Assembly: GCF_002127325.2 (NCBI RefSeq)
Contig: NC_035433.2
Coordinates: forward strand, 78,310,079 to 78,374,078
DNA length: 64,000 nucleotides
Source of the DNA: Helianthus annuus
Taxonomy: Eukaryota; Streptophyta; Magnoliopsida; Asterales; Asteraceae
Reading direction: 5' to 3'
Below are positions 22,100 through 32,351 of the stretch, piece by piece. Positions within the stretch are counted from its first letter, which is position 1, and the number at the start of each line of letters is the position of its first letter. Below the pieces are notes generated by a model. It worked only from the letters and a program-made list of their open reading frames with translations. It searched no databases and was not told where the DNA came from. A program made the position numbers and the translations under genes.

Positions 22100-22850
22100 G
22101 CCCTTCCAGAAGAAATAACAAAGATTGAGAAGTTAAAGCTTAATCCACATATGGAGCCTACTCATCCCATTTGGAGAGCAGATAAAAAGAATGTTGGTTA
22201 AAAGGCCATTGAACTCATAAGAATGAAGGAGGAGATAGTAGTAGCTAAGTTTGGCACTATCCAATCTATGGCTAGGTGGCATGAATCAATAATCAAATAG
22301 AGCTAAAAGAAATTAGAAGAATTAAGAGCTAAGGATCCCTAAGTCCCCCAAAGGCCTAACTATGAAGACTTCAATATACCCATCAGCTCTACGGTTCAGA
22401 ACTTTCAATTGCAAAGAATGTTTACGAAGCTATTAGAAACTACCTCAAAAGGCAAAAAAAAAAAAAAAAGATGTCTGTAGAAGATCTACAAAAATATGAA
22501 GATGAGATAAGGAAGGAAGGGATTAGAAATGAACTCATGTAAGGGCATCTAGAGAGCCAAACCTGAAGAATTGCTTGGGCAAGTCATGGGGAAACAATTT
22601 CCCTCATCTCTTCCAATAAAATCAGTCCTTGGAAATCCATCAAGCTCAAAAATTCTAAAGTGGTCATCTAGTAGGACAAGCTACGAATTGACAAAAGTCA
22701 GGGCCAATAGAGAAGTGAAAAAGACTTCAACGAATGAATAGTGTCATGAGCCAGAAAATAGAAGATCTACAAGATCTACTTGATCTTCCACTTGAAAGGA
22801 ATACAGATGACTCTCTTTAAAAATTTGATTAGGCAGTTATTCCCGCCAAA
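22100..22850 (+). pseudogene. Unidentified decayed coding segment
   Basis: One frame from about 22100 gives a charged, protein-like sequence with scattered stops: KIEKLKLNPHMEPTHPIWR, then KAIELIRMKEEIVVAKFG, and later NYEDFNIPISSTVQNFQLQ, before a 15-A tract at about 22457 and KMSVEDLQKYEDEIRKEG. Codon use and the continuity of sense across stops suggest an old open frame. I do not recognise the family; an integrated element or a host gene fragment are both possible. Confidence 0.4.
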
Positions 22851-22859
22851 TATCTTAGC

Positions 22860-23644
22860 TGCTAATTCAACCGTCTTTATGGTCACTATCGAACGATGTG
22901 TATATTAATATTTCGAGTAACCTTTACCCGTAGACAATTTCCTTTCATTATCAAGTTGTACAATACATTGTCTCTTTCACACACACTTTTCATATTCTAT
23001 TTTCTTATACATTCACTTAAGTCGATATGCAAACCAATTCAAACATGAAACAGGATTCCGCTGCGACAAACTCATGATATGAAAATCCATCTTCCTATAT
23101 CCTTCTTAAGATGTCCATCTTCATAGGTAATAAGCCCAATTTTATTGTGTGTTATTCTCGTATATTCCAAATATATGGATTGACAAACGCGTTTTCCGGC
23201 ATTTACCTTAAAATTGGTAGTGACTTAAGTTACTCGGTACCAACTCAGGCGATCGGTAGTAGTCATGTCTTCCGTGGTGATCTTTACTTAGTGATTGGTA
23301 TTAACTTATGTACAGACTGTCTTCAATCTTCAATCTTCGGTAGTAAGTTGTCTTGCATTGGTGACAACTTAGGTCTCCATGCACATATTTATTGGATTAT
23401 TTTAATATTCCTAATCATTCTATTACAATATATTTTTATCTAACAGATCTATACAATTCAAGAACAAAGAAATCCATTAGGTAAGAACTACAAGGAAGAA
23501 AACAATTAGGCCGCCTGTTATAATCCCCCTGGTAATGAAGCCAAACAGAATATCCTATGTAAAGAAGAAGACAACATAAATAAAGTTAGTTATCATGTGA
23601 CCTAAAATGAGATCTTAGATGATAAGGTTCTTATGGCCACAATG
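22860..23644. other. Intergenic, no gene recognised
   Basis: AT-rich. A run of four degenerate direct repeats around GGTAGT(G/A)A(C/G)TTA lies at 23215-23370 inside a 110-codon open stretch (23111-23443) that shows no recognisable domain and is probably chance. Nothing else supported. Confidence 0.4.
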
Positions 23645-23936
23645 CAAGTAGTACATATCAGTTGGCATCTATTCATTTTCCCACAAGTTACAATTTGTAT
23701 AATAATTTGTCAGTTTTTCTTTTCGAAGAAGCTAGAGAATAAATATGAGATATTTTAATGATATTTGATAAAAAAAAAATGTTTTAGACGATATTTTACT
23801 AAGACAAACAAAAATAAATGTGAATGTTTTTATATTCATCTAATAGATATTTGGTGATGTACATATGTAGCTAATAAGTCTCTTAGGACGTTCGATACGC
23901 ATAACATTTTTTTTTTAACTCTCAAGCAAGTAGTAC
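23645..23936 (+). repeat. Upstream copy of a ~290-bp tandem duplication in the CRK promoter
   Basis: Starts CAAGTAGTACATAT and ends in a T run after TAGGACGTTCGATACGC. The second copy begins at 23937, is cut at 24121 by RE5, and continues at 38936-39021 with TAGGACGTTCAATGAGC. The copies are clearly diverged. Confidence 0.7.
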
Positions 23937-24121
23937 TTATGTGATGTTGGCTTCGATATCTCATTTTTCCCAAAGTACTTACAATCTATATGTACAATAA
24001 TTTTTCAGTTTATCTTTTTGAAGAAGCCTGAAACATAAATATGACTAATAGTATTTGATAAAAATGATGTAGACTATATCTTGTTAAAGACAAGTTAAAA
24101 CAAAAAAAAAACGTGAATTAT

Positions 24122-24553
24122 TGTTGATGCAGATTTTGTGTCCGATGCTTGTCGAATAGATTAGTTTTATTTTACGCTGAATTTGTAATAGTTAGTGAAA
24201 CGGTCTATCGAACGTGTATAGACCCGCTCGTTTGAAGTGGTCAAACGAGAGGGTTATTCGGTCGACCGTGTGTGTTTGAAAGACAAGGGGTGTGACTATA
24301 AATAGAAAACCCTTGCCATTTCAAACACTTGGAGATTTTAGGAGGTTTGAGACCTCACCAGGGAGAGATCACCACTTGGTCTCTCCCCGGATGTATACTC
24401 CTTTGGTATTAGTTCGGTTATCATATAACCGGCCGATTTGTAATGTTTTACTACCGATTAATACAAAGAAGTTTGTTTATCCGTCTCTAATCTCTCCCCT
24501 CTTGAACCGATCTCACAAGAATCACGGTTTCGGTCACGAAACAGGGACCTGCA
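24122..24553 (+). repeat. RE5 5' LTR
   Basis: 432 bp, TGTTGATGCAG to GGGACCTGCA. TATA box GACTATAAATAG near 24294. Contains the perfect inverted pair CTCGTTTGA/TCAAACGAG around 24228-24252. Confidence 0.93.
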
Positions 24554-24555
24554 AT

Positions 24556-24567
24556 TGGTATCAGAGC
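24556..24567 (+). promoter_or_regulatory. RE5 primer binding site (tRNA-Met-i)
   Basis: Exact TGGTATCAGAGC, two bases after the LTR end. Confidence 0.9.
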
Positions 24568-26680
24568 CATGGTGCCCGATTTAGTAAATCTAACCGTTTA
24601 CTAAGTCACATGTGCTCTAGATTTGTGATTTTTGTGCTTTTTGTTCAAGATATAAAAATGGTGAAAATGAAGAAAAACCCAGATTCGAGACCAAATATAC
24701 GGATCTGAGCTGAGTCGGACCGTACAAAGTGTTGGGTTTTATGTTTCACACCGAAATCAACAAGTTTTCATCATCAAATATCATGTTTTTAAGGATTTTC
24801 GTCAGATCTGCAAAGTTAACAGAGGCTGTGTTCTTGAAGAAATGGTGGCGGCTGTTAAAAAATTTTAGGGTTTCCGACGAAACATCACTACCCTTGACGA
24901 AACAAAATCCTTCGGCGAAACACAGTATTCCTATTTCGTCGACCAGTCACACATTCCAGTTTCGTCAAAATCCCCTATTGTTTCTTCGATTTCAACCAGA
25001 CATCTGTTTCGTCGCCAACATCAACATCAGTTTCGTCGCATAACCTGTTTCGTCGATCTATTCTGAAACAGGGGTTACGGTTGAATAGCAGAAAGAGAGT
25101 AGATACAGATGTTGGTTGCTGTTAACAATCGAAGAAGTTTGTCTTGTTTGTTCTTCATGTATCGCAGAGAGAGACAGACTTCTGGTTTTTGATTTGAAGT
25201 TTGGAGGGTGTATCGAACAGAAAGAGGTTTGGGGTTTCATCGAAGATGGGGCAGTGGCTGTTTGGTATTGTTGTTGTCCATTATCGTGAGAGAGAGAGAG
25301 ACATGGAAGTGGGTGACGGCTGGAACATATTTGTGGCCAGGTTTAGAGATGTTTTGTGTCTGGTTGTACGTTGTTGACTAGGGTTTGGCAGCTTACATGG
25401 GTCTGTTACATTGTGGGCCGTCTGGGTAATTGAAAATTTTAGTGGTGGGCCAACTTGTTTGGAATAAAAGATGCTTGGATGGATCTCTTTTGTGTTACGG
25501 GGCCCATCATTTAGAAAATTGGCTTTCAATTCTCTAAAATCCAAGTGTGGCAAGCAACTGATTAATAAAGTGCTCAAAAGTAAAAGCAATTATTTATTCC
25601 TGGTTCATACGTTGAAATTTAATTCACAAGTGTGATGCACTATTTTTGAGGAATCTAATATTGGATTAAATCTGATTGAGTCATCCAATGGAATTAATAT
25701 CCTAAACTCAATTGGGCCAAGAATATGAAATGTGTTTGCTAATATAAAACAAAGTTGGGGTTTCATACTTGTTGATGGGTGACGATATGGATTTATGATG
25801 AACAACTTTGGGTATATGTTTTGTTGGTGGGACAAGAATTTCAAGTTTAGAGTATGAGTTCGGGAGCACGCCAGATCAGTTTCGGATGATGAAAACAAAT
25901 GATGATTTTTTTGAAAAATGCGGGGTAGTCACGGTTACCGATGCAAATGTCAAAAATGGTGACGCGACTATTATGGGCCAAAAACAAAACGGTATGTTCA
26001 CTTCCGCACATCAATGTTTATGATTGATTATCGGTGTTCGTACATGCTCGAAAGAATTTTGTTTATTGTCATATTCTCGCATTTGGTAACGATTGGAGGA
26101 ACCTAGAGAGCCAAGACAGGTCCTAACGAGTTCACAAAGTCGAAGAGTTATGCCTATGATGGAAGTTTTCAGATTAGGTGTTAGCAGAACTTTGGGGGGA
26201 TACAAGTTGGATCCTACGGGGCTAGGGGACTTTCATTATCAACTAGAATATGCAAAGAAGAAAATTGCTTTCGTGATTTTTAGAAAAACCGAGAATGTTT
26301 GAAAGATTCTGCTCAGTGGAGATAATCTGTTCAGTGAAGATTGACGACAGTTCCGCTCTGTGGAGGGAATTGGTGAACATTTGAAGATAAATTCTACTCA
26401 GTGGAGAGAATTTGTTCTATGAAATTGATGACAGTTTCTTTGAAGTGGAGAGAATCTGTTATGGTTTAGAGATTTTACCAAAGAAATGGGGGGATAAAAA
26501 TTTTTCAAATGTTGAATTTCTTCGGTAAATTTCTAAACGCAATCACAGGTGGTAGACTTTGTGATTTTCTGGTGATACAAACGGTTCGGCGTGGAATGTT
26601 TTGCACAGACACATATTTGAGGATTTTAATTAATTCTCCAGCAAGCGTGAAGGGTTTTGCACGAAAACATACAGGTATCT
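24568..26680 (+). other. RE5 interior, left part: leader with TTTCGTCG words, no gene
   Basis: About nine TTTCGTCG or CGACGAAA words occur between 24870 and 25060. The rest, to 26680, has only short open frames (for example 25808-26023 and 26093-26302) with no recognised domain. At 26300-26470 a degenerate ~60-bp unit around CTCAGTGGAGA(G/T)AAT is repeated. RE6 is inserted at 26680. Confidence 0.55.
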
Positions 26681-27275
26681 TGTAAGGCCTCCTAATCCAA
26701 GATCTCACTCACCTAAAGCAACCAACAGGTGTGCGGAATCCACCTGATGATCAACCACTGTAGATGAACACAAGAATGCAAGGATTTGAGAGAGAAATCA
26801 AGAATACACAGAGTATTCTTGATGAAGATGAATGACGTCACTCACACAAAGCGCCGCCAGACAAAAAGCACAATGATTAGGGCACAGAAATTCACACAGA
26901 AATCGTTACCTTGTCTATTCCATATTAAAGTATATATACAAGGTGAAACCCAGACTTTCCACACCAAATAGAAAGCCCGGACAAAACATAGAGCACAAAG
27001 CCAACACAGAGTTTATGCTACAAAACTCAGACAAACCAAGACTATACAAACTCAGACAAGGCTAGTCCAAATAAACTCTGTCTAAAATTAAACTCTTTCC
27101 AAATAAACTCTTTCCAAATAAACTCTTTCTATAAAACCCTTTCCATAAACTCCTTCTAGAAGAAACTCTTCCATAAACTCTTTCTAGAATAAACTCTTTC
27201 TAGACTTTGGACAATGTTCAATAAAGACCCTTGATGTTGGAAGCCTTGCACTTATCATCCAAAAGTGCATTAACA
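26681..27275 (-). repeat. RE6 3' LTR (left copy)
   Basis: TGTAAGGCCTCC to GTGCATTAACA; appears identical to 37265-37859. Contains a run of AAACTC-type units (AATAAACTCTTTCC repeated) at about 27065-27200 and several AACTCAGACAA words. A TATA-like TATATATAC on the minus strand lies near 26930. Confidence 0.95.
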
Positions 27276-28029
27276 AACTCCCCCTTGATCAGTGCATGGT
27301 CTTCATTGAACTTGAGATCTTCAATTCTTCCATTGGTAACATGGGAGTCATGCACTTATCACCTAAAGTGCATTAACAAACTCCCCCTTGATCAGTGCAT
27401 GGTCTTCATTGGACTTGAGATCTTCATCCTTTCTTCGAGAGCTGCTTCCTGCCCAGACCTTGTTCTTCACACAGAACTGAACCAACTTGATGGACTGGTC
27501 AGCTAGAACACGATCTTCTTCATTGTATTTTAGAGGCAGGCACCGAAGCTTCTTCAGATGTGCTCCCCTTAAGTTTGCAAGCCAAATCAGATCCAGCACC
27601 TTAGCAATCTCCTCCGTCACTTTCGTTTTAGAAATCACTGATTCCCCAGTCTTGAGATGCACACAACTTCTCCAAATATTCCATCTTGAGATGAACGATC
27701 CAGATGCACACAGCTTCTCCAATCTTTCATCTTGAGATGAACGATCCAGACCTGAAACACTTAACCCAGGATTAAGAAACTTGACCCCGAAGATATCGGC
27801 CCAAACCTGGATCCCAAAAATAACTTCCAATACCCCAGAATAAACAATTGAAATATTAAACAATCAATATTTAATAACTTATTTAAACAATTTTCACAAC
27901 CCTAGAGTATACTTAATATGATAACTCGCACATAGAAACAAGAAAGCAAAATCTTTTTGTGATTTTTCAAATTTTGACTGAAAAGGAAATAAAACCTACG
28001 AACATACTTACACTAATTATCTTTTTGTG
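27276..28029 (-). CDS. RE6 post-pol hypothetical open frame (27863-27363) and double PPT
   Basis: A 166-codon minus-strand open frame lies between the conserved module and the 3' LTR, the place where some Sireviruses carry an extra ORF. I see no signal peptide, membrane segment or known domain. Its middle has a repeat: the bases coding DERLEKLCASGSFISRWNIW partly recur as WRSCVHLKTG. The downstream 80 bases are duplicated (27281-27360 and 27380-27420), which gives two AAGGGGGAGTT tracts, at 27276-27287 and 27379-27389. It may be non-coding sequence that happens to be open. Confidence 0.35.
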
Positions 28030-28890
28030 AAATCGGAGCAAAGGAATCATATCGGTTTTACTGTCAGTATCCAACACAAAACCATGGCATTTAACTTTAA
28101 TGTTTCAGAATGATGTTAACAGTTCAAGACGTTCAACGGTATTGTGGTCCACTTAAGTTTTAGCACGCTTTCGAACACTGTTTTCGAGATATGGAATTAA
28201 GTGTATTAGGCTGACAGTAACTATGTTTACCCACCTCAGAATATACTCCCGTATCAAGGTATGCGCGAGAGATCATCTTACTGGTGAGTATACCATTTAT
28301 CATCTGTTTTGACGTATAAGCTAATGTGAGATACTCACTTATTTGGATTTCAGATGCAAAGGGCACAGGAGCAAGTCATTTGTGATAGAATCACTTATTG
28401 AGGATAGACTTGACTCCCGCAAGATTTTGAGGGACATGTGATTGTTTATCACTTATTCGGGTCGGATGCATCATGTTTTGAAGATATTTACACGTATGTA
28501 TGGTATCATGGGAGATCTAGACTTGCGTCCCCGTTGTTTTCGGTAAAAGAAGCAACCATGATACCCAGATGATAAACAGCATAAAGACCACGTATCTCAG
28601 AACCTCGGCAATCTATCAAACGAAATTACGGTACCAAGACCATATATCCGAGAGATGCGCCACACGAGTTACGCAGTTCGTTATGTTTATATGCCAAAGA
28701 CAGGTTCTTATTCACGCGTAAAACCTACCGATGCAACATATAATGAAGCTGTCACATTTAATAGTTAATCTCATATATATATAGCCATAATCCTGCACCA
28801 GATACGACTAACCGATGTACTATCATTTCCCTTATATCTCAAAACAACTTCATTTTTGATTTTTCAAATGTTTTTGTATTTTTCTGAAAT
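28030..28890 (-). other. RE6 copy of the conserved post-pol non-coding module
   Basis: On the minus strand this matches RE3 20500-21460 and RE7 62335-63300 over most of its length. Three hairpins of the GTGAT-n-ATCAC type lie at 28325-28342, 28381-28399 and 28436-28456. The landmark TTTGATAGATTGCCGAGG is at about 28604-28622. It lies just downstream of the pol stop. Confidence 0.7.
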
Positions 28891-28999
28891 TTATCCTACA
28901 ACTAAGTAAAATATTTTTGGAGTTTTTCAATTTTTCGAAAGCGGTAAGAACTGTACAGAAAAGATAAAATAAAGTTTCTATGCGAGTTTAGAAAGCATT

Positions 29000-31900
29000 T
29001 TACTCTGGGTTGATCATGCCAATCATTCGGACCAGATTCTCAAATCTAGTTCGATCGAATGTTTTCGTAAACAGGTCGGCAAGATTATCCAAGGTGTCTA
29101 CCCTAACCACTTCAATTAAACCCTTCTCAGCACAGTCGCGAATAAAGTGATGCCTAACATCTATGTGCTTAGTGCGTGAGTGATTTACCGGATTGTTTGT
29201 TATGGAAATGGCAGAGTTATTATCAACAAGGATAGGAGTTCGAGTAAAATTCAAACCGTAGTCCCTCATTTGCTGCTGAATCCACAAAACCTGAGCACAA
29301 CAGCTTGAAGCAGCAATGTACTCGGCCTCGCACGTGGATAGAGAAACGGCAACTTGCTTTTTGCATTGCCAAGAGACAAGACGGTTTCCAAGAAGTTGTG
29401 CGCCGCCAGAGGTTGACTTTCTGTTCATCCGGCACCCTCCGAAATCTGCGTCAGCATACGCCATCAAATCCAGACCACCTTCAGCTGGATACCACAATCC
29501 AAGCTTAGGCGTTCCTTTCAGATATCTGAAAATACGCTTGACAGCTTTCAAGTGCGATTCCTTCGGAGTTGATTGGTACCTAGCACACAAACAAACAGAG
29601 AACATAATATCTGGTCGTGAAGCAGTTAGATACATCAATGAACCTATCATTGCTCGATATAGAGTCGGATCCACTTCAGGATCTTTCTCATCATCGGGTG
29701 AAAGCTTGAGATTTGTCGGTAGAGGCGTGTCATAAGGTAAGCTATCTTCCAATCCAAATCTCTTGAGAATCTCGTGGACATACTTTGTCTGATGCACGTA
29801 CGTCCCGGTTTTTTCTTGACTCACTTGAAGACCTAGAAAGAATGATAACTCGCCCATCGCACTCATTTCAAACTTTGACTTCATCACCTTCTCAAACTCA
29901 CGACACAACTCTTCATTTGAAGAGCCAAAGATTATGTCATCAACGTAAATTTGCACGATCAGAAAATCTCCCCCTTTCTTCAAAATGAACAGTGTGGAGT
30001 CGATTGCACCACGCGAGAACCCATGCTCCAAAAGATGTTTTGACAACGTCTCGTACCATGCTCGAGGAGCCTGATGGAGACCATAGAGAGCCTTGTCCAA
30101 CAAATAGACCTTGTTGTCTAACCCTGGAGCTTCGAAACCCGGCGGCTGGGACACATACACAGTTTCATGCAATTTCCCGTAAAGGAACGCGCTTTTCACA
30201 TCCAACTGATAGACCTTGATACGCATGTGTGCAGCAAAGGCTAGAAACAAACGAATAGCTTCCAGTCTTGCCACCGGTGCATAAACTTCTGTATAATCAA
30301 TCCCTTCTTCCTGATTGAAGCCTTGAACAACCAACCGTGCTTTGTTTCTGACCACGACACCCTTATCGTCTTTCTTGCACTTGAAAACCCATTTCGTGTT
30401 GATTGCATGCTGGCCCTTAGGAAGATCGACCAAATTCCACACCTTTAACTTGTCGAACTGAGCTAACTCTTCTTGCATCGCCTCACACCAAGAATTATCC
30501 TTCAGAGCCATTTGATAGTTCTTCGGCTCTATCTGAGAGATAAAACATTCGTGCAGGCTAAGATTGTAGATTTCTTCTTTCTTGATAGCAGAGAACAGAC
30601 ATTGCATTTCTGAAATACTTCTTCGCGTTTGCACTCCCGCAGTTGGATTCCCAATAATATTATCAACAGGATGATGAATATTTGTTCTTGGAACTGGGAT
30701 TGCCGGAGCTTGAAGATTGTTTCCCAAATTCGATTGAATCTCCCCCTCAGCATGTGCATTACTACTAGAAGCTCCACCATTACCAGAAGACGCATCAACA
30801 TTTGGATATGCTGAAAAGTCAACGTATAGATCTCCACTTGTAGTTTGAGCAGCTGCATTGGGGATCTGCTCAGCAACAACATCATTTACGGTTGAAGAAT
30901 CAGCGACTGGAACACTCGAAGACACATTTGTAGGAATACTTGCTCTCCAGCTCGCATCCACTTCATCTTGGTTCACAAGATGTGTGTATACAACCTCCGA
31001 ATCTTCTTCTGAAACATCAGGAAGATCAAACGAATCAAATAATTTATCATAATCATAACCGCTTTTGGGACCGAATTCGGACGGTGGAGGATCGAAACTC
31101 AAAGGAGTTATGCCAAACACGATCTCCAATGTTCGCTTCTTGATGTTATAAACGCGTTTGTTTGGAGTTCCATTGGCATAACCCAAAAAGAACCCAATTT
31201 CACCAACTTCACCCATTTTCGGAGTATCTTTGGTGCGTTTGATAACACACTTAATCCCAAAAGGTTGAAAACCAGATAGGTTCGGTTTCCTGCCTTCAAG
31301 TAATTCATAACAAGTTTTATCTTCTCTTTTGACAGTAAGCACATGATTTAACACATAACATGCAGTGTTCACCGCCTCGGCCCAGAAGAAAATTGGTAAT
31401 TTTGATTCAGAAAGCATAGTGCGGGCCGCCTCAATGAGGGTACGATTCTTCCGTTCTGCTACTCCGTTCTGTTGCGGAACATATGGAGCGCTGAACTGAT
31501 GAATTATTCCCATTTCCCGACATAACTCATCCATATACTGATTCTTAAACTCAGTGCCGTTGTCACTTCGGATTTTCTTAATAGGAAGTGAATAATTTTT
31601 CTCAAGTTGTTTGAATAAATCTCTTAAAATACCAGCGGTTTGATCCTTTGTTTTTAAGAAAAATACCCATGAATAACGTGAGAAATCGTCAGTGACAACT
31701 AAGCAATAAGACATCCCACCAATGCTAGCAACATGAATCGGGCCGAAAAGGTCCATGTGAAGCAATTCAAGTGGTTTTTGGATTGAGTTAACTGTTTTCG
31801 GTTTATGAGGCTTTCGTTTGATTTTTCCTTTTTCACAAGATTCACATTTGTTGTGCATATTAAAACTACGTAAAGGAACCCCCAACACCAAGTTGTTTTT

Positions 31901-32335
31901 CACTAAGTGGTTCATTTTTCGCAGATGCACATGGCCCATTCTCCTATGCCAGAGATACGATTGATCTTCAGTCGCCTTTGAAAGTAGACAAGTCACTGGA
32001 GCAGATGAGTTAACCAACGGGCGCATGTCCATGACATATGTGTTATTCACCCTTGGAGCCCTCATAACGATCCAATCTTCAGGAACAACAAATCCCGGAC
32101 GCAATACGAAGCAAGCTTTATCAGTGAACAGCATCGTGTACTTGTTATCACAGATTTGAGAAACCGACATCAAGTTATGCTTCAGTTCTTCAACGTAGTT
32201 CACTTTATGCAGCGTGATTTTTCCATTGGACACAGAGCCTTCACCGGTGATGTAACCACCCTTTTCACCGGCAAAATTCACATAACAACCACGAATTTGT
32301 TTAAAGTTGTTCAATAATTCTTTATTTCCTGTCAT
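29000..32335 (-). CDS. pol: RE6 Pol polyprotein (protease, integrase, RT, RNase H)
   Basis: 1111 codons from the first Met; the frame is open upstream to about 32392 and includes the protease active site [12 protein letters not shown], so the real start is upstream. Counting from that Met: pre-integrase and zinc finger with H130, H134, C164 and C167; integrase catalytic D195 (DLFGPI), D258 (RSDNGTEF) and E294 (GVAERKN); RT with [20 protein letters not shown] and YVDD near 796; RNase H with ADADFGG near 960, [11 protein letters not shown] near 1002 and [13 protein letters not shown] near the end. All motifs of a working copia Pol are present and no stop interrupts them. It cleaves Gag-Pol, copies the RNA and integrates the DNA in virus-like particles and the nucleus. 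Confidence 0.93.
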   Translation of the reverse strand: MTGNKELLNNFKQIRGCYVNFAGEKGGYITGEGSVSNGKITLHKVNYVEELKHNLMSVSQICDNKYTMLFTDKACFVLRPGFVVPEDWIVMRAPRVNNTYVMDMRPLVNSSAPVTCLLSKATEDQSYLWHRRMGHVHLRKMNHLVKNNLVLGVPLRSFNMHNKCESCEKGKIKRKPHKPKTVNSIQKPLELLHMDLFGPIHVASIGGMSYCLVVTDDFSRYSWVFFLKTKDQTAGILRDLFKQLEKNYSLPIKKIRSDNGTEFKNQYMDELCREMGIIHQFSAPYVPQQNGVAERKNRTLIEAARTMLSESKLPIFFWAEAVNTACYVLNHVLTVKREDKTCYELLEGRKPNLSGFQPFGIKCVIKRTKDTPKMGEVGEIGFFLGYANGTPNKRVYNIKKRTLEIVFGITPLSFDPPPSEFGPKSGYDYDKLFDSFDLPDVSEEDSEVVYTHLVNQDEVDASWRASIPTNVSSSVPVADSSTVNDVVAEQIPNAAAQTTSGDLYVDFSAYPNVDASSGNGGASSSNAHAEGEIQSNLGNNLQAPAIPVPRTNIHHPVDNIIGNPTAGVQTRRSISEMQCLFSAIKKEEIYNLSLHECFISQIEPKNYQMALKDNSWCEAMQEELAQFDKLKVWNLVDLPKGQHAINTKWVFKCKKDDKGVVVRNKARLVVQGFNQEEGIDYTEVYAPVARLEAIRLFLAFAAHMRIKVYQLDVKSAFLYGKLHETVYVSQPPGFEAPGLDNKVYLLDKALYGLHQAPRAWYETLSKHLLEHGFSRGAIDSTLFILKKGGDFLIVQIYVDDIIFGSSNEELCREFEKVMKSKFEMSAMGELSFFLGLQVSQEKTGTYVHQTKYVHEILKRFGLEDSLPYDTPLPTNLKLSPDDEKDPEVDPTLYRAMIGSLMYLTASRPDIMFSVCLCARYQSTPKESHLKAVKRIFRYLKGTPKLGLWYPAEGGLDLMAYADADFGGCRMNRKSTSGGAQLLGNRLVSWQCKKQVAVSLSTCEAEYIAASSCCAQVLWIQQQMRDYGLNFTRTPILVDNNSAISITNNPVNHSRTKHIDVRHHFIRDCAEKGLIEVVRVDTLDNLADLFTKTFDRTRFENLVRMIGMINPE

Positions 32336-32351
32336 GTGTCTGGAACAGCCA

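Noticed and set aside
27363..27863. Calling the RE6 post-pol frame an envelope protein
   Set aside because: No signal peptide, transmembrane segment or cysteine pattern is visible; kept only as hypothetical.
29316..31143. Plus-strand frames opposite RE6 pol
   Set aside because: Shadows of the conserved pol coding strand.
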